From: Sneathiella sp.
Lineage (GTDB): Bacteria; Pseudomonadota; Alphaproteobacteria; Sneathiellales; Sneathiellaceae
NCBI RefSeq assembly: GCF_029233945.1
Contig: NZ_JARGOQ010000009.1
Location: 1 to 64,000, forward strand
DNA length: 64,000 nucleotides
Direction: 5' to 3'
Shown: piece after piece, positions 9,874 through 21,243 of the stretch
Numbering within the stretch: the stretch's first letter is position 1
Layout of the letters: each line of letters starts with the position of its first letter
Made by a program: the position numbers and the translations under genes
Notes under the pieces: generated by a model
Told to the model about the DNA's origin: nothing
Database searches by the model: none
What the model saw: only the letters and a program-made list of their open reading frames with translations

Positions 9874-10479
9874 TCAAGAGCAAGTATTTCCTACGCTGTC
9901 ATGATAATTTCTTATTTGCGTACTGCTTAGGTTAAACGCCGTTTCGGGCAGAAATGCCCAAGCCGGTGGCGGCAATTCCGCAAGTTGACGGCGGTAATCC
10001 CCGTGAAGCGTGTTCAAAACACGGCTCTTTCGATACATAGAGGCAACCTTTCCGTTCAAGGCCTTATAGGTATATCCGGGCCGGTTGAAAATCGCAATCG
10101 GGACCATTTCCATGATCTGTTGCCATTGTTGCCATGCTGGTAGCTGGATCATATTGTCAGCCCCCATAAGCCAGACAAATTTATGTTGCGGATAAGTCAC
10201 TTTAAGGGCAGCGATAGTGCGCGCGGTTCTTTGCTCCCCGATCCGCGCCTCAAAATCGGAAATATGGATTTTAGGATGATGGGCGATCTTTTCTGCCGCC
10301 ATCATCCGGTCTTCAAATTCCGCCATACCTTCAGATGACTTTAACGGATTTTGCGGGGAAACGAGCCACCAAATCTGATCGAGATTGAGAAGACGAAGCG
10401 CCGCCAGGCTGATCTGACGGTGCCCGTCATGGGCGGGGTTGAACGATCCACCCAGCAATCCGATTTTTTGTGTTCTCAT
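9874..10479 (-). CDS. nadD: nicotinate-nucleotide adenylyltransferase
   Basis: MRTQKIGLLGGSFNPAHDGHRQISLAAL. Met at 10479 chosen; the listed ORF (to 10896) reads antisense-frame residues through proA. Confidence 0.92.
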   Translation of the reverse strand: MRTQKIGLLGGSFNPAHDGHRQISLAALRLLNLDQIWWLVSPQNPLKSSEGMAEFEDRMMAAEKIAHHPKIHISDFEARIGEQRTARTIAALKVTYPQHKFVWLMGADNMIQLPAWQQWQQIMEMVPIAIFNRPGYTYKALNGKVASMYRKSRVLNTLHGDYRRQLAELPPPAWAFLPETAFNLSSTQIRNYHDSVGNTCS

Positions 10480-10486
10480 GAAACTG

Positions 10487-11773
10487 TCAGGGCCGGGTCT
10501 GGCCGGTGCCCTTGACGATATATTTAAAGCTGGTGAGCTGCTCAACACCGACGGGGCCGCGCGCATGCATCTTGCCGGTGGAGATCCCGATTTCCGCGCC
10601 CATGCCGAACTCTCCGCCGTCCGCGAACTGGGTCGAGGCATTGTGAAGAACAATTGCGCTATCCACCTTTCGCATAAACTCAGCGGCTGCATGATTATCT
10701 TCGGTGATGATACAATCGGTGTGATGGGAGCCATAGGTCTCGATATGGTGGATCGCCGCCTCCAGATCATCGACGATGCGAATGGAGAGGATCGGCTCCA
10801 GATATTCAGTGCGCCAGTCTTCCTCCGTTGCGGGCGTGACACGGCTGTCCAACGTTTGAACGTCTTCATCGCCACGTACATCGCATCCGGTTGCAATCAG
10901 GTCGTCGAGAATAGCGGGCAGTTGCTCCTTAGCCACTGCGCGATTGACAAGCAGGGTTTCAAGAGCGCCACAGACACTTACCCGGCGCATTTTTGAATTG
11001 AGCACAATGTCATGCGCTTTTTCCGGGTCAGCTTTTTCATCGATATATATATGAACCAGCCCCTCAAGATGGGAAAAGACGGGAATGCGGCTTTCCTTCT
11101 GTACCCGTTCGATCAGGTTGCGGCCACCGCGGGGAACGATTACGTCCACATAATCGGACATCCTCAGCAGTTCGCCGACGGCGGCCCGATCGGTTGTCGG
11201 GATCATCTGGATCGCTTCCACGGGAAGTCCGGCGGCGGCAAGCCCGTCTTGCAGGCAGGACCAGATGGCACGGCTGGAATGATAGCTTTCCGAGCCGCCG
11301 CGCAGGATGCAGGCATTTCCGGACTTGAGGCAGAGGCTCCCCGCATCCGCCGTGACGTTGGGGCGGGATTCATAGATGATCCCGATGACACCCAAGGGTA
11401 CGCGCACCCGCGAAATCTGCAACCCGTTGGGTCGATCCCATTCAGCGATGACATCACCAACAGGGTCTGTTAGCTCTGCAATGGCCTCAAGACCTTCCGC
11501 CATGGCCTCGATCCGTGTGTCGTTTAGCTCTAACCGATCGAGAAGCGCGGCCGAGATTCCTTTACTGCGGGCGGTGGACATGTCCTTGGTGTTCGCGGCC
11601 ATGATCTCATCTTTACGCGCGCGCAGGGCATTGGCCGCTTTGCGGAGGGCCTTGTTCTTTGTATCCGTTGGGGCAAGGGACAGCTCACTTGCGGCCTTTC
11701 GTGCGCCGCGACCCAACTCTTCCATCATGCGGGCAATGTCACCGCTGTTGCTGATCTGAGGCTGTGCTGTCAT
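10487..11773 (-). CDS. proA: glutamate-5-semialdehyde dehydrogenase
   Basis: [37 protein letters not shown]; operonic with proB. Confidence 0.96.
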   Translation of the reverse strand: MTAQPQISNSGDIARMMEELGRGARKAASELSLAPTDTKNKALRKAANALRARKDEIMAANTKDMSTARSKGISAALLDRLELNDTRIEAMAEGLEAIAELTDPVGDVIAEWDRPNGLQISRVRVPLGVIGIIYESRPNVTADAGSLCLKSGNACILRGGSESYHSSRAIWSCLQDGLAAAGLPVEAIQMIPTTDRAAVGELLRMSDYVDVIVPRGGRNLIERVQKESRIPVFSHLEGLVHIYIDEKADPEKAHDIVLNSKMRRVSVCGALETLLVNRAVAKEQLPAILDDLIATGCDVRGDEDVQTLDSRVTPATEEDWRTEYLEPILSIRIVDDLEAAIHHIETYGSHHTDCIITEDNHAAAEFMRKVDSAIVLHNASTQFADGGEFGMGAEIGISTGKMHARGPVGVEQLTSFKYIVKGTGQTRP

Positions 11774-11795
11774 TTTTTGCTTCCCGTTTATCGGA

Positions 11796-12920
11796 TTAGT
11801 TTAACGCAAGTTCATCCCGGTGAATCATCTCGTCGCGGCCAGAATAGCCGAGAATTTCGGCAATCTCACTACTTTTATGCCCAATGATATATTGTGCATC
11901 ATCAGACGAATAGGCAACCAGACCGCGCCCGAGCTCCTCTCCGTCCATATTCACGACGGTCACAAGATCGCCCCGCTCGAACGGACCATTCACTTTGGTC
12001 ACCCCCGCGGGGAGCAGGCTTTTCCCTGATTTGAGTGCTTTTTCCGCACCTTTGTCGATTGCCAGCTGACCGCGAGATGAAAGACTGGCCGCGATCCATT
12101 TCTTGCGGGCCTTGCGGGGCGTTTCATGGGCGATAAAGCAAGTAGATAGCGCACCGTCCTCCAATGCTTTTAGCGGATGCATAACCGTACCGCTTGTAAT
12201 AAACATATTGCAGCCCGCCGCCATGGCGATCTGCGCCGCTTTCAGTTTGGTTTCCATGCCGCCACGGCCGACATCGGTTTTTGTCTTGCTGGCCATGGCA
12301 AGGATATGGCTGTCGAGGTCTTTGACTTCCCGAATGAATTTTGCATCCGCATCTCCCTTTGGATCGGCGGTGTAAAGGCCGTCGACATCGCTCAGCAGAA
12401 CGAGGCAATCCGCGGATATCATCTGCGCCACGCGGGCGGCAAGGCGGTCGTTATCGCCATAGCGGATTTCGCTCGTCGCGACAGAGTCATTCTCGTTCAC
12501 AACGGGCAGGGCGCCGAGTGAGAGGAGGGTGGTAATTGTGCTCCGGGCGTTGAGATAGCGGCGGCGCTCCTCCGTATCTCCGGGCGTGAGGAGGATTTGC
12601 GCGACCTGAATTTTTTCAAGCCCGAGTATTTCCTGATAGGCATGGGCGAGCTGAATCTGGCCGGTTGCCGCCGCGGCCTGACTTTCCTCCAGCCGGAGGG
12701 GGGTATTTTTCAAACCCAGCACATGGCGACCCATGGCGATGGAGCCACTGGAAACGATCAGCACGTCCTGCCCGCGTTCCCGCATTCGAGCGACATCCTG
12801 GCTGAGTGCTGTCAGCCAGTCCCGGCGCAGCTGGCCCGTAGCGCTGTCGACTAGAAGGGAAGAGCCAATCTTGACGACAACGCGTTTTGCACGGGTGAAT
12901 CTGTTGATCAGGGACGCCAT
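11796..12920 (-). CDS. proB: glutamate 5-kinase with PUA domain
   Basis: [54 protein letters not shown]-terminal PUA region. Confidence 0.96.
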   Translation of the reverse strand: MASLINRFTRAKRVVVKIGSSLLVDSATGQLRRDWLTALSQDVARMRERGQDVLIVSSGSIAMGRHVLGLKNTPLRLEESQAAAATGQIQLAHAYQEILGLEKIQVAQILLTPGDTEERRRYLNARSTITTLLSLGALPVVNENDSVATSEIRYGDNDRLAARVAQMISADCLVLLSDVDGLYTADPKGDADAKFIREVKDLDSHILAMASKTKTDVGRGGMETKLKAAQIAMAAGCNMFITSGTVMHPLKALEDGALSTCFIAHETPRKARKKWIAASLSSRGQLAIDKGAEKALKSGKSLLPAGVTKVNGPFERGDLVTVVNMDGEELGRGLVAYSSDDAQYIIGHKSSEIAEILGYSGRDEMIHRDELALN

Positions 12921-13972
12921 GTTGTCGGTTCTTCTCCGGCCAGCAGTTTTTCTTCAGCGTCTTGTTCAGCCTTTTCCTCCGCCTTGCTTTCATCCACGAT
13001 TTTTAAGAGCGCGAAAAGCAAGGGCTCGACATTTTCGCCAATCACGGCGGATATTACATGAACGGGCTTTCCTGAAATATCCTTGATCGCGTTGATTTTT
13101 TCTTCCAGCTCTTCTTCGGTCACCGAATCCATCTTATTGAGCGCAATAATCTCGGGCTTCGCCGCAAGGCCCTCATCATAGGCCGTAAGCTCTCCCCGGA
13201 TCGTCTTGTAGGAGGTGACGACATCCTCTTCAGTTGCGTCGATCAGATGCAGAAGAACGCGGCACCGTTCCACATGCCCAAGGAAGCGATGGCCGAGTCC
13301 CACGCCTTCCGACGCGCCCTCGATCAGGCCCGGAATATCGGCAAGGACAAATTCCCGCTCCCCGGCGGCAACGACGCCAAGCTGCGGAACAAGTGTGGTA
13401 AAGGGATAATCTGCAATCTTTGGTTTGGCGCGGCTTGTGACACTCAAAAAAGTCGATTTGCCTGCGTTGGGCAATCCCACCAGTCCGACATCCGCAATCA
13501 GTTTGAGGCGCAGCCAGATCCAGCGTTCTTCACCGGGCCAGCCGGGTTCGATTTTACGCGGTGCGCGATTTGTTGCGGTTTTAAAAGCGGCATTCCCGCG
13601 TCCACCATCCCCGCCCTTGCAAAGAACTATCCGCTGCCCGACTTCCGTCAGGTCAGCAATCAGGGTTTCATTGTCTTCTTCAAAAACCTGCGTTCCGACA
13701 GGAACTTTCATAATCATATCGGCTGCTGCGGCACCGGTCCGGTCGCGCCCCATACCGTGGCCGCCACTCTTTGCCTTGAAATGCTGCTGATAGCGGTAAT
13801 CGATCAGCGTATTGAGGCCTTCAACGCATTCAACAATGACTGAGCCACCCCGGCCACCATCGCCGCCGTTCGGGCCGCCGAACTCGATAAATTTTTCGCG
13901 CCGGAAACTGAGCGCGCCGGGCCCTCCGTTGCCGGAGCGAAGAAACACTTTCGCTTGATCGAGAAATTTCAT
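12908..13972 (-). CDS. obgE: Obg family GTPase
   Basis: [44 protein letters not shown]1 [12 protein letters not shown]3 DIPGLIEGA. Confidence 0.97.
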   Translation of the reverse strand: MKFLDQAKVFLRSGNGGPGALSFRREKFIEFGGPNGGDGGRGGSVIVECVEGLNTLIDYRYQQHFKAKSGGHGMGRDRTGAAAADMIMKVPVGTQVFEEDNETLIADLTEVGQRIVLCKGGDGGRGNAAFKTATNRAPRKIEPGWPGEERWIWLRLKLIADVGLVGLPNAGKSTFLSVTSRAKPKIADYPFTTLVPQLGVVAAGEREFVLADIPGLIEGASEGVGLGHRFLGHVERCRVLLHLIDATEEDVVTSYKTIRGELTAYDEGLAAKPEIIALNKMDSVTEEELEEKINAIKDISGKPVHVISAVIGENVEPLLFALLKIVDESKAEEKAEQDAEEKLLAGEEPTTWRP

Positions 13973-14020
13973 AACGCTGTCGCTTGCCTTCTCTCAACGC
14001 CAGATATAATCCGCGCGTCA

Positions 14021-14059
14021 TTTAAAACAAAAAAGGGGAATGGCCGAACCATTCCCCTT
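14021..14059 (-). terminator. intrinsic terminator downstream of rplU-rpmA
   Basis: 11-bp inverted repeat AAGGGGAATGG (14033-14043) / CCATTCCCCTT (14049-14059), 5-nt loop; the minus strand then continues into a T-rich tract. Confidence 0.85.
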
Positions 14060-14089
14060 CTTCAATCTTCTAACCGTTAGAAGCGGGCG

Positions 14090-14347
14090 TTATGCCTGCT
14101 GTTCCACGGATACATAGATCTTTCCGCCGCTTTTCTTGGTAAATTTTACATTACCATCGATAACAGCGAAGATGGTGTGGTCCTTGCCCATGCCTACATT
14201 GTCGCCCGGGTACCATTTGGTGCCGCGCTGGCGCAGAATGATGTTGCCTGGAATAACTTTTTCGCCACCATATTTCTTGATGCCAAGGCGGCGACCAGCT
14301 GAGTCGCGACCGTTGCGGGATGAACCGCCAGCTTTTTTATGTGCCAT
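14090..14347 (-). CDS. rpmA: 50S ribosomal protein L27
   Basis: [29 protein letters not shown]. Confidence 0.98.
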   Translation of the reverse strand: MAHKKAGGSSRNGRDSAGRRLGIKKYGGEKVIPGNIILRQRGTKWYPGDNVGMGKDHTIFAVIDGNVKFTKKSGGKIYVSVEQQA

Positions 14348-14352
14348 CTAGC

Positions 14353-14889
14353 TTACTCCTCGGTTTTCTTTGCGGCTGCCTTTTTGGGCGCTGCTTTCTT
14401 TGCAGGTGCTTTCTTTTCAGCCGCGGCCTTCGGGGCGGCCTTTTTGGCAGGGGCCTTTTTCGGAGCTGCTTTCTTCGGTGCGGCTTCGGCCTTCTCTTCC
14501 TTTGCGGGAGCAGCAGCTTTTGCTTCAGCTTCCTTCTTCGGAGCTGCTTTCTTGGCAGTTGCCTTCTTCGCGCCCTTGGCGGCGATATCCGTGATTCTCA
14601 GAACGGACAGGTCCTGGCGGTGCCCGGCCTTGCGGCGGTAGTTCTGCCGACGCTTCTTCTTGAAGACAACAATCTTGTCGGCACGTGCCTGCTCCAGCAG
14701 GGTTGCCGAAACAACGGCACCGTCGAGAAGCGGCGCACCAATGGTCAACGCGCCGTCATCACCTGAAATGGCCAGAACTTCATCGAGCTGAACGCTGTCA
14801 CCGGCTTCACCTGCCAGGCGTTCCACCTTGATGACATCGTCTTTGGCGACTTTATATTGCTTGCCGCCGGTTTTGATCACTGCAAACAT
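14353..14889 (-). CDS. rplU: 50S ribosomal protein L21 with long Ala/Lys-rich C-terminal extension
   Basis: [25 protein letters not shown] plus [17 protein letters not shown]21 core, then about 70 residues of [16 protein letters not shown]-type repeats. Confidence 0.95.
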   Translation of the reverse strand: MFAVIKTGGKQYKVAKDDVIKVERLAGEAGDSVQLDEVLAISGDDGALTIGAPLLDGAVVSATLLEQARADKIVVFKKKRRQNYRRKAGHRQDLSVLRITDIAAKGAKKATAKKAAPKKEAEAKAAAPAKEEKAEAAPKKAAPKKAPAKKAAPKAAAEKKAPAKKAAPKKAAAKKTEE

Positions 14890-15128
14890 GGCTGATCCGT
14901 TTCGAACATGTTGAATGGGCCGCCAAGACCTAATTCCTAGCGCACCGCAATTGAAGGGCGCAATATATCCATGGAGAGGGCGAAGTCAACCTGATTCAAG
15001 CGCGGATCTGAAGTTTTTGATGCATTCTGCTCTTGCGCCACCAAATCCCATGCGCTACAAGCCGCTTTCCACGGATTTTGAGCGTAAACTTGGTACAAAA
15101 TAAGCCTCTATGCGAAAAATGCAAATGC

Positions 15129-15218
15129 GGTCGGTTGGCAGAGTGGTTGAATGCGCCGGTCTCGAAAACCGGTAAGGGTGAATGCCCTTCGAGAGTTCGA
15201 ATCTCTCACCGACCGCCA
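15129..15218 (+). tRNA. tRNA-Ser (anticodon CGA), CCA encoded
   Basis: Acceptor GGTCGGT/ACCGACC, discriminator G + CCA; anticodon arm CCGGT-CTCGAAA-ACCGG with CGA at 15163-15165; long variable arm; T arm GAGAG-TTCGAAT-CTCTC. Confidence 0.96.
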
Positions 15219-15341
15219 TATCGTTCGCACTGATATTTCAACCAGTTTGCAGCAATTTGTCGCAGCGCGTGCAAAAACACCTGACAACGCCTGAAGAAAT
15301 GCTAGTCTGTCCGCATCTTGGAGTGTGCGGAGTAGGGCAGC

Positions 15342-16739
15342 ATGTTTGGCATTGACGCAATCGATCTCGCGCGAATGCAATTCGCCTTTACAGTGTCGTT
15401 TCATATTATTTTCCCGGCATTTTCTATTGGACTGGCCAGCTACCTTGCTGTGCTTGAAGGCATGTGGCTCTGGAAAAAGGAAGAGCGATATCTAGAGGTC
15501 TTCAATTACTGGAAGACAATTTTCGCTGTTGGTTTTGGTATGGGGGTAGTGTCCGGCATTGTGATGGCCTATCAGTTCGGCACGAACTGGTCCGTCTTTT
15601 CTGATAAAGCAGGGCCAGTGATCGGGCCACTCATGGGCTATGAGGTTATGTCTGCCTTTTTCCTTGAGGCAGGCTTCCTTGGCATCATGCTGTTTGGCCA
15701 GAAGCGGGTCGGGTCCGGGCTCCATTTTTTTGCGACGCTTATGGTAGCGGCAGGCACTCTCTTCTCTGCCTTCTGGATTCTCTCTGTCAATTCCTGGATG
15801 CAGACGCCCACTGGTCATATCATCAATGCAGCAGGCCAGTTTGTCCCGGACGACTGGTTTAATGTGATCTTCAATCCGTCTTTCCCCTACCGGCTCGTCC
15901 ATATGGTGCTGGCGGCGTATTTGACGACAGCCTTTGTCGTTGGTGCTGTCGGTGCTTTTCATTTGCTGAAAGACAAGGCCAGCAAGAACGCCCGGCTAAT
16001 GTTTTCAATGGCAATGTGGATGGCGGCGATTGTGACGCCAATCCAGATCATCGCGGGCGATCAGCATGGGTTGAACACCCTGGAGCATCAGCCGGCCAAG
16101 ATTGCGGCGATCGAAGGGCATTATAAGAATGTAAAGGGAGCGCCGCTCCTTCTATTCGGTATTCCGGATAATGAAGAGGCAAAGACTCTCTATACGATTG
16201 AGGTGCCAAGGCTGGGGTCTCTTATCCTCACTCATAGCTGGGATGGTGAGCTACAGGGCCTTGAATCCTTCCCCAGAGAAGACTGGCCGAACACATTTCT
16301 TATTTTCTGGGCCTTCCGGATCATGGTTGGAATCGGCATGATTATGCTCTTCATCGGGATGTGGAGCTTGCTTCGGCGCCATCAGGGCCGATTTTATGAG
16401 GATCGCTGGCTCGCCCGGGCCGCAGTGGCCGCAGGGCCGATTGGCTTTGTGGCCGTACTCTGTGGTTGGGTCACGACGGAAGCGGGGCGTCAGCCCTGGA
16501 CGGTTTATGGTTTATTGCGAACGGCGGACAGCGCCTCTCCGTTAAATGCGGTGGAAGTTGGCGGAACGTTAATTGCGTTTATCGTTGTCTATTTTGTCCT
16601 GTTTGGCGCGGGCGTTTACTACATGTTGCGGCTTATGGCGAAAACCCCGGAAACCGTCTCGGAGACTGCGTCCACCAGCCTGAAGCGGGCGTCCGGCATG
16701 ACGGGTGCACCCTCAACTCTTGATCGCTCCGAATCTTGA
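15342..16739 (+). CDS. cydA: cytochrome bd-type (CIO-like) ubiquinol oxidase subunit I
   Basis: DLARMQFAFTVSFHIIFPAFSIGLASYLAVLEGMWL, NSWMQTPTGHIINAAGQFVPDDWFNVIFNPSFPYRLVHM, GWVTTEAGRQPWTVYGLLRTADSASP. Confidence 0.95.
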   Translation: MFGIDAIDLARMQFAFTVSFHIIFPAFSIGLASYLAVLEGMWLWKKEERYLEVFNYWKTIFAVGFGMGVVSGIVMAYQFGTNWSVFSDKAGPVIGPLMGYEVMSAFFLEAGFLGIMLFGQKRVGSGLHFFATLMVAAGTLFSAFWILSVNSWMQTPTGHIINAAGQFVPDDWFNVIFNPSFPYRLVHMVLAAYLTTAFVVGAVGAFHLLKDKASKNARLMFSMAMWMAAIVTPIQIIAGDQHGLNTLEHQPAKIAAIEGHYKNVKGAPLLLFGIPDNEEAKTLYTIEVPRLGSLILTHSWDGELQGLESFPREDWPNTFLIFWAFRIMVGIGMIMLFIGMWSLLRRHQGRFYEDRWLARAAVAAGPIGFVAVLCGWVTTEAGRQPWTVYGLLRTADSASPLNAVEVGGTLIAFIVVYFVLFGAGVYYMLRLMAKTPETVSETASTSLKRASGMTGAPSTLDRSES

Positions 16740-16757
16740 CGCGGGGAAGGAAAAAGC

Positions 16758-17771
16758 ATGTTGGAATTTGACCTACCACTGATCTGGGCCGCGATTATTG
16801 CCTTCGCGATTCTGGCTTATGTGTCGCTTGATGGATTTGATCTCGGGGTCGGCATCCTCTTTCCGCTGGTTGCGGAAGAAACGGGCCATCGCGATGTGAT
16901 GATGAATTCCGTCGCGCCGATCTGGGACGGGAATGAAACCTGGCTCGTCCTGGGTGGAGGGGGATTGCTTGCTGTCTTTCCGCTTGCCTATGCGGTTGTT
17001 CTGCCCGCCCTTTATATCCCGATTATTGCCATGTTGCTGGGTCTCATCTTCCGGGGGGTCGCCTTCGAGTTCCGCTGGCGCGCGTCCGAGAAGAATCGTA
17101 TCTGGTGGGATCGGTCCTTCGCCTTTGGGTCCATTGTGGCCACTTTGGCCCAAGGGATATGCCTGGGCGCGCTTATTCAGGGGATTGAGGTTGTGGATCG
17201 GAGCTATGCTGGTGGCCGCCTTGACTGGCTGACGCCGTTTTCATTGCTGACCGGTGTATCCCTTGTCGTGGGATATACGCTTCTGGGGGCGACATGGCTG
17301 GTCATGAAAACCGAGGGGGAACTGCAGAATACCGCTCGTAAATTTGCCATGGTGTCGGGCATCGGAACTCTTGCTTTGATTGGCATTGTCAGTATCGCGA
17401 CCCCGTTTCTTGATGCGCAATATCACCATAGATGGTTTGAAGGGGCAAATCTTGTCTTCAGCATCATTGTCCCTTTCCTGTTGGCGATTTGTGCCTCTGT
17501 GCTGTTTCTGGGGCTAAAGCGCCATCATGACATTCGCCCGTTTTTTGCGGCTCACGGGATATTTCTGCTCTGCTACATTGGTATCGGGATTAGTTTCTAT
17601 CCGCGTATGGTGCCGCCGGACCTGACCATCTGGGCCGCGGCTGCCCCGGAAAAAAGCCTGCATTTTCTCATCGTGGGGACGATTTTTCTGGTGCCGATAA
17701 TTCTCGCTTACACCATCTACAGCTATTGGGTGTTTCGGGGGAAAGTGGATAAGGAAGGCGGATATCACTGA
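16758..17771 (+). CDS. cydB: cytochrome bd-type ubiquinol oxidase subunit II
   Basis: LAYVSLDGFDLGVGILFPL, SVAPIWDGNETWLVLGGGGLLAVFPLAYAV. Confidence 0.95.
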   Translation: MLEFDLPLIWAAIIAFAILAYVSLDGFDLGVGILFPLVAEETGHRDVMMNSVAPIWDGNETWLVLGGGGLLAVFPLAYAVVLPALYIPIIAMLLGLIFRGVAFEFRWRASEKNRIWWDRSFAFGSIVATLAQGICLGALIQGIEVVDRSYAGGRLDWLTPFSLLTGVSLVVGYTLLGATWLVMKTEGELQNTARKFAMVSGIGTLALIGIVSIATPFLDAQYHHRWFEGANLVFSIIVPFLLAICASVLFLGLKRHHDIRPFFAAHGIFLLCYIGIGISFYPRMVPPDLTIWAAAAPEKSLHFLIVGTIFLVPIILAYTIYSYWVFRGKVDKEGGYH

Positions 17772-17878
17772 TGTCCGTTCGGTGGCGGCAGTATCTCTGG
17801 TTTATCGCTCTATGGGTGCTGGGTGTTCTGGCCGTCGGCAGCGTTGCGTTTCTCATTCGGCTCATACTCATGCCGTGA
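17771..17878 (+). CDS. 35-aa single-TM microprotein, DUF2474-like cytochrome bd accessory subunit
   Basis: ATG overlaps the cydB stop (TGATG). My translation: MSVRWRQYLWFIALWVLGVLAVGSVAFLIRLILMP*. Size, single TM and position after cydB match DUF2474. Absent from the supplied ORF track. Confidence 0.85.
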   Translation: MSVRWRQYLWFIALWVLGVLAVGSVAFLIRLILMP

Positions 17879-18042
17879 CTATTATGATGTCCGGGTATCG
17901 TCGATCCGGATGAAGCCAAGTATTGCTAATATACTATTTTATAAAAATTAATCCCTCTTGCGTCTGTCATATGTCTGTCATACGGTGATATTGCTGGGTA
18001 CTTGGATCAGCTTTTTGGAAGGGAGAGGGTCGGGATCCACAA

Positions 18043-18060
18043 CGACAGTAATTACTGTCG
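18043..18060. promoter_or_regulatory. 18-bp perfect palindrome CGACAGTAATTACTGTCG upstream of livH; putative operator
   Basis: Reverse complement identical by inspection; 60 bp before the livH start at 18121. Confidence 0.55.
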
Positions 18061-18120
18061 ATTTAGGGTATGGAAGAACTGTCCTGCATTTCGGCGGTTT
18101 TCGTCTCCGGGGGGAGCTTG

Positions 18121-19047
18121 ATGGAATATTTTTTACAGCAATTGATCAATGGGATCACGCTGGGGTCGATCTATGGCCTTATCGCGATTGGTTACACGAT
18201 GGTTTATGGAATCATCGGCATGATCAACTTCGCTCATGGTGACATTTTCATGGTGAGCTCGTTTATCGCACTCATTGTCATCACGGCGCTTGGGTTGACT
18301 GTGTCCACGGGACTCGGCTTGACCATTCTGGCGTTAATTCTCGTTCTTGTAACCTCCATGGTGATCGCCTCCGTCTTCGGCTGGACGACCGAGCGGCTGG
18401 CCTATCGCCCCCTTCGCGGCTCATTCCGGTTGGCGCCGCTGATTACAGCCATCGGCATCTCCATTGTCCTTCAGAACTACATCCAGATCACGCAAGGTGC
18501 CCGCGTGAAACCGCTGCAGCCGCTTATTGAAAATGGCTATACTCTGATGACACGGGCCGATGGGTTCACTGTTCAGCTGTCCAATATGCAGATTTTGATC
18601 ATCACCGTGACCATCATTTTGATGACGATTTTCTCCCTCATCATCGCCAAGACATCCTTGGGCCGGGCACAGCGCGCCTGCGAGCAGGACCGCAAGATGG
18701 CCTCCCTCCTCGGTATCAATGTTGACCGGACAATCTCTATGACATTCGTTATGGGGGCGGCGCTGGCCGCTGTCGCGGGCCTGATGTTCTTGCTCTACTA
18801 TGGCGTCATTGATTTCTTTATCGGCTTTGTCGCCGGGGTGAAGGCATTTACTGCTGCCGTGCTTGGCGGTATCGGATCGCTCCCGGGGGCCATGCTCGGG
18901 GGATTGGTTATTGGTCTTATTGAGACTTTCTGGTCGGCCTATTTCTCAATCGAATATAAGGATGTCGCCGCCTTCTCCATGCTGGCAATTGTGTTGATCT
19001 TTCTGCCGCAAGGCCTGCTTGGTAAGCCAGAGGTGGAAAAAGTATAA
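18121..19047 (+). CDS. livH: branched-chain amino acid ABC transporter permease
   Basis: [39 protein letters not shown]. Start at 18121 preferred over 18070 (GGGGGGAG RBS-like sequence). Confidence 0.93.
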   Translation: MEYFLQQLINGITLGSIYGLIAIGYTMVYGIIGMINFAHGDIFMVSSFIALIVITALGLTVSTGLGLTILALILVLVTSMVIASVFGWTTERLAYRPLRGSFRLAPLITAIGISIVLQNYIQITQGARVKPLQPLIENGYTLMTRADGFTVQLSNMQILIITVTIILMTIFSLIIAKTSLGRAQRACEQDRKMASLLGINVDRTISMTFVMGAALAAVAGLMFLLYYGVIDFFIGFVAGVKAFTAAVLGGIGSLPGAMLGGLVIGLIETFWSAYFSIEYKDVAAFSMLAIVLIFLPQGLLGKPEVEKV

Positions 19048-20384
19048 TGACGGACACAGCAAACAGCGGCCCGCAGCCCGGCAGGCATCTGGATATTCCC
19101 AAGGTAACCAAAGACCTCATTGTGACAGCACTGATTGCGACGGCAATTTTTGGCTCGACAATTGCGTTTCGCACTGTGTCTGCGGCAGGCGGCCTGCGGC
19201 TGGAGGTCCGGTATGATGTTGCCTTTTATGTGATCGCCGCTGTGGTTGTTGGGCGATTGCTCCTCTGGCTTTTCTTCTGGAGCAAGCCCGCCGGTACGTC
19301 GGCTGTTGAAATGCCAACAAGCATCAAGTCGGGCGTGGCGAAGATTTCCGCGAAGGTGGGCAAGGGATTCGCGCCGACGATGCTTATATTTGCGCTGGTT
19401 TTTCCTTTTCTCCCCTTTACCGATCGTTATCTCCTCGACCTGAGCATATTGATCCTGACCTATGTCATGCTTGGCTGGGGCTTGAATATTGTGGTCGGGC
19501 TGGCCGGGTTGCTTGATCTTGGCTATGTGGCCTTTTATGCGATTGGGGCCTATTCCTATGCTCTGCTCGCGCAGTATTTCGGATTTTCTTTCTGGATGTG
19601 TCTTCCGCTCGCCGGGATATTGGCAGCATTCTGGGGGATTATTCTCGGGTTTCCTGTTTTGCGGTTGCGCGGTGACTATCTTGCTATTGTGACACTTGCA
19701 TTCGGGGAGATTATTCGCATCGTCCTGCTCAACTGGTATCAGTTCACGGGCGGCCCCGATGGGCTTTCCGGTATTCCCCGCCCAAGCTTTTTCGGTCTGG
19801 AATTTACGCGCAGGGAAGGCGGTTTCGCGGACTTTTTTGGTCTCGATTATTCATCGATCCATCGCATTGTCTTTATGTACTTCCTGATCCTCGCATTGGC
19901 GCTTCTTACCAATTTTGTAACCAACCGCCTCCGCCGCCTGCCGATCGGTCGCGCGTGGGAGGCCTTGCGCGAGGATGAGATTGCCTGCCGGTCGCTTGGG
20001 CTCAATACAACATCCGTGAAACTCACGGCCTTCGCCATCGGCGGTATGTTCGCCGGTTTCGCCGGTTCCTTCTTTGCGACGCGGCAGGGGTTTATCTCAC
20101 CGGAAAGTTTCACCTTTATCGAATCCGCCCTGATTCTGGCAATCGTGGTTCTTGGCGGCATGGGATCGCAAGTCGGTGTAGTGATTGCCTCTATCGCCAT
20201 GATCGGCGGGTTTGAGATCTTCCGGGAGGCAGAGCAATTCCGGATGCTGATATTTGGCCTCGCCATGGTGGTCATCATGATCTGGCGTCCGCGTGGTCTG
20301 ATTTCGACGCGTATTCCTTCCATCTTCCTGAAAGAGAAAAAAGCGGTGTCGGCGGATATGGTCGCGCAAGGGGAGGGGCACTGA
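19047..20384 (+). CDS. livM: branched-chain amino acid ABC transporter permease
   Basis: [83 protein letters not shown]. Confidence 0.94.
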   Translation: MTDTANSGPQPGRHLDIPKVTKDLIVTALIATAIFGSTIAFRTVSAAGGLRLEVRYDVAFYVIAAVVVGRLLLWLFFWSKPAGTSAVEMPTSIKSGVAKISAKVGKGFAPTMLIFALVFPFLPFTDRYLLDLSILILTYVMLGWGLNIVVGLAGLLDLGYVAFYAIGAYSYALLAQYFGFSFWMCLPLAGILAAFWGIILGFPVLRLRGDYLAIVTLAFGEIIRIVLLNWYQFTGGPDGLSGIPRPSFFGLEFTRREGGFADFFGLDYSSIHRIVFMYFLILALALLTNFVTNRLRRLPIGRAWEALREDEIACRSLGLNTTSVKLTAFAIGGMFAGFAGSFFATRQGFISPESFTFIESALILAIVVLGGMGSQVGVVIASIAMIGGFEIFREAEQFRMLIFGLAMVVIMIWRPRGLISTRIPSIFLKEKKAVSADMVAQGEGH

Positions 20385-20385
20385 C

Positions 20386-21243
20386 ATGACGCATCATGTT
20401 GATGATCCCGTTCTGACCGTTGAGCATTTAAACATGCGCTTTGGCGGCTTGCTCGCCGTCGATGACCTTTCCTTTGATGTGGGCCGGAGCGATATTACCG
20501 CGCTGATCGGGCCGAATGGTGCGGGAAAGACCACCGTATTCAACTGCATTACCGGCTTTTACAAACCGACAGAGGGGCGCATCACCGCGCTTCATGAGGG
20601 TGGCGCGAAGTTCTTGCTTGAACGCATGGATGATTTCAAGATTCCGAAAGTTGCAAAAGTTGCGCGAACTTTCCAGAATATCCGATTGTTTGGTGGGATG
20701 ACGGTGCTCGAAAACCTGATGGTGGGGCAGCATAACCCCCTGATGCTTGCCTCTAACTACACATTCGGCGGGATATTCGGGTTGAGCGGATATAAAAAGG
20801 CCGAAAAAGTAGCGGTGGAGCTTGCAAAATACTGGATGGAGCAGACGGGTCTTACTGCTCGCGCAGATGACGCGGCGGGAGACCTTCCGTACGGGGAACA
20901 GCGCAAGCTTGAGATAGCCCGGGCCATGTGCACGAAGCCGAAGCTGCTATGCCTTGATGAGCCGGCGGCCGGTCTGAACCCGCGTGAATCGGACGAGTTG
21001 AACAAACTCTTGCTGTTTATCCGTAAGGAGCGGGACACAGGCGTGCTCCTGATCGAGCATGACATGAACGTAGTTATGGGGATTTCTGACCATATTATCG
21101 TGCTTGACTATGGCAAGAAAATTGCCGATGGCACGCCGGAGGAAATTCGCAATGACGCAAGCGTTATTGCTGCCTATCTCGGTGTGGCGGACGATGAGGT
21201 AGAAGAAGTGGAACATGAAATTGAGGAGGGAGCATCCTCATGA
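20386..21243 (+). CDS. livG: branched-chain amino acid ABC transporter ATP-binding protein
   Basis: Walker A GPNGAGKTT, LPYGEQRKLEIARAM, LCLDEPAAGLNP. Confidence 0.95.
   Translation: MTHHVDDPVLTVEHLNMRFGGLLAVDDLSFDVGRSDITALIGPNGAGKTTVFNCITGFYKPTEGRITALHEGGAKFLLERMDDFKIPKVAKVARTFQNIRLFGGMTVLENLMVGQHNPLMLASNYTFGGIFGLSGYKKAEKVAVELAKYWMEQTGLTARADDAAGDLPYGEQRKLEIARAMCTKPKLLCLDEPAAGLNPRESDELNKLLLFIRKERDTGVLLIEHDMNVVMGISDHIIVLDYGKKIADGTPEEIRNDASVIAAYLGVADDEVEEVEHEIEEGASS

Noticed and set aside
9874-10896. 340-aa ORF as an extended NadD
   Set aside because: N-terminal 139 residues come from a shifted frame through proA; NadD starts at Met 10479.
14320-14766. Cys/Leu/Phe-rich plus-strand ORFs (148 and 100 aa)
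   Set aside because: Mirror translation of the low-complexity L21 tail; no independent support.
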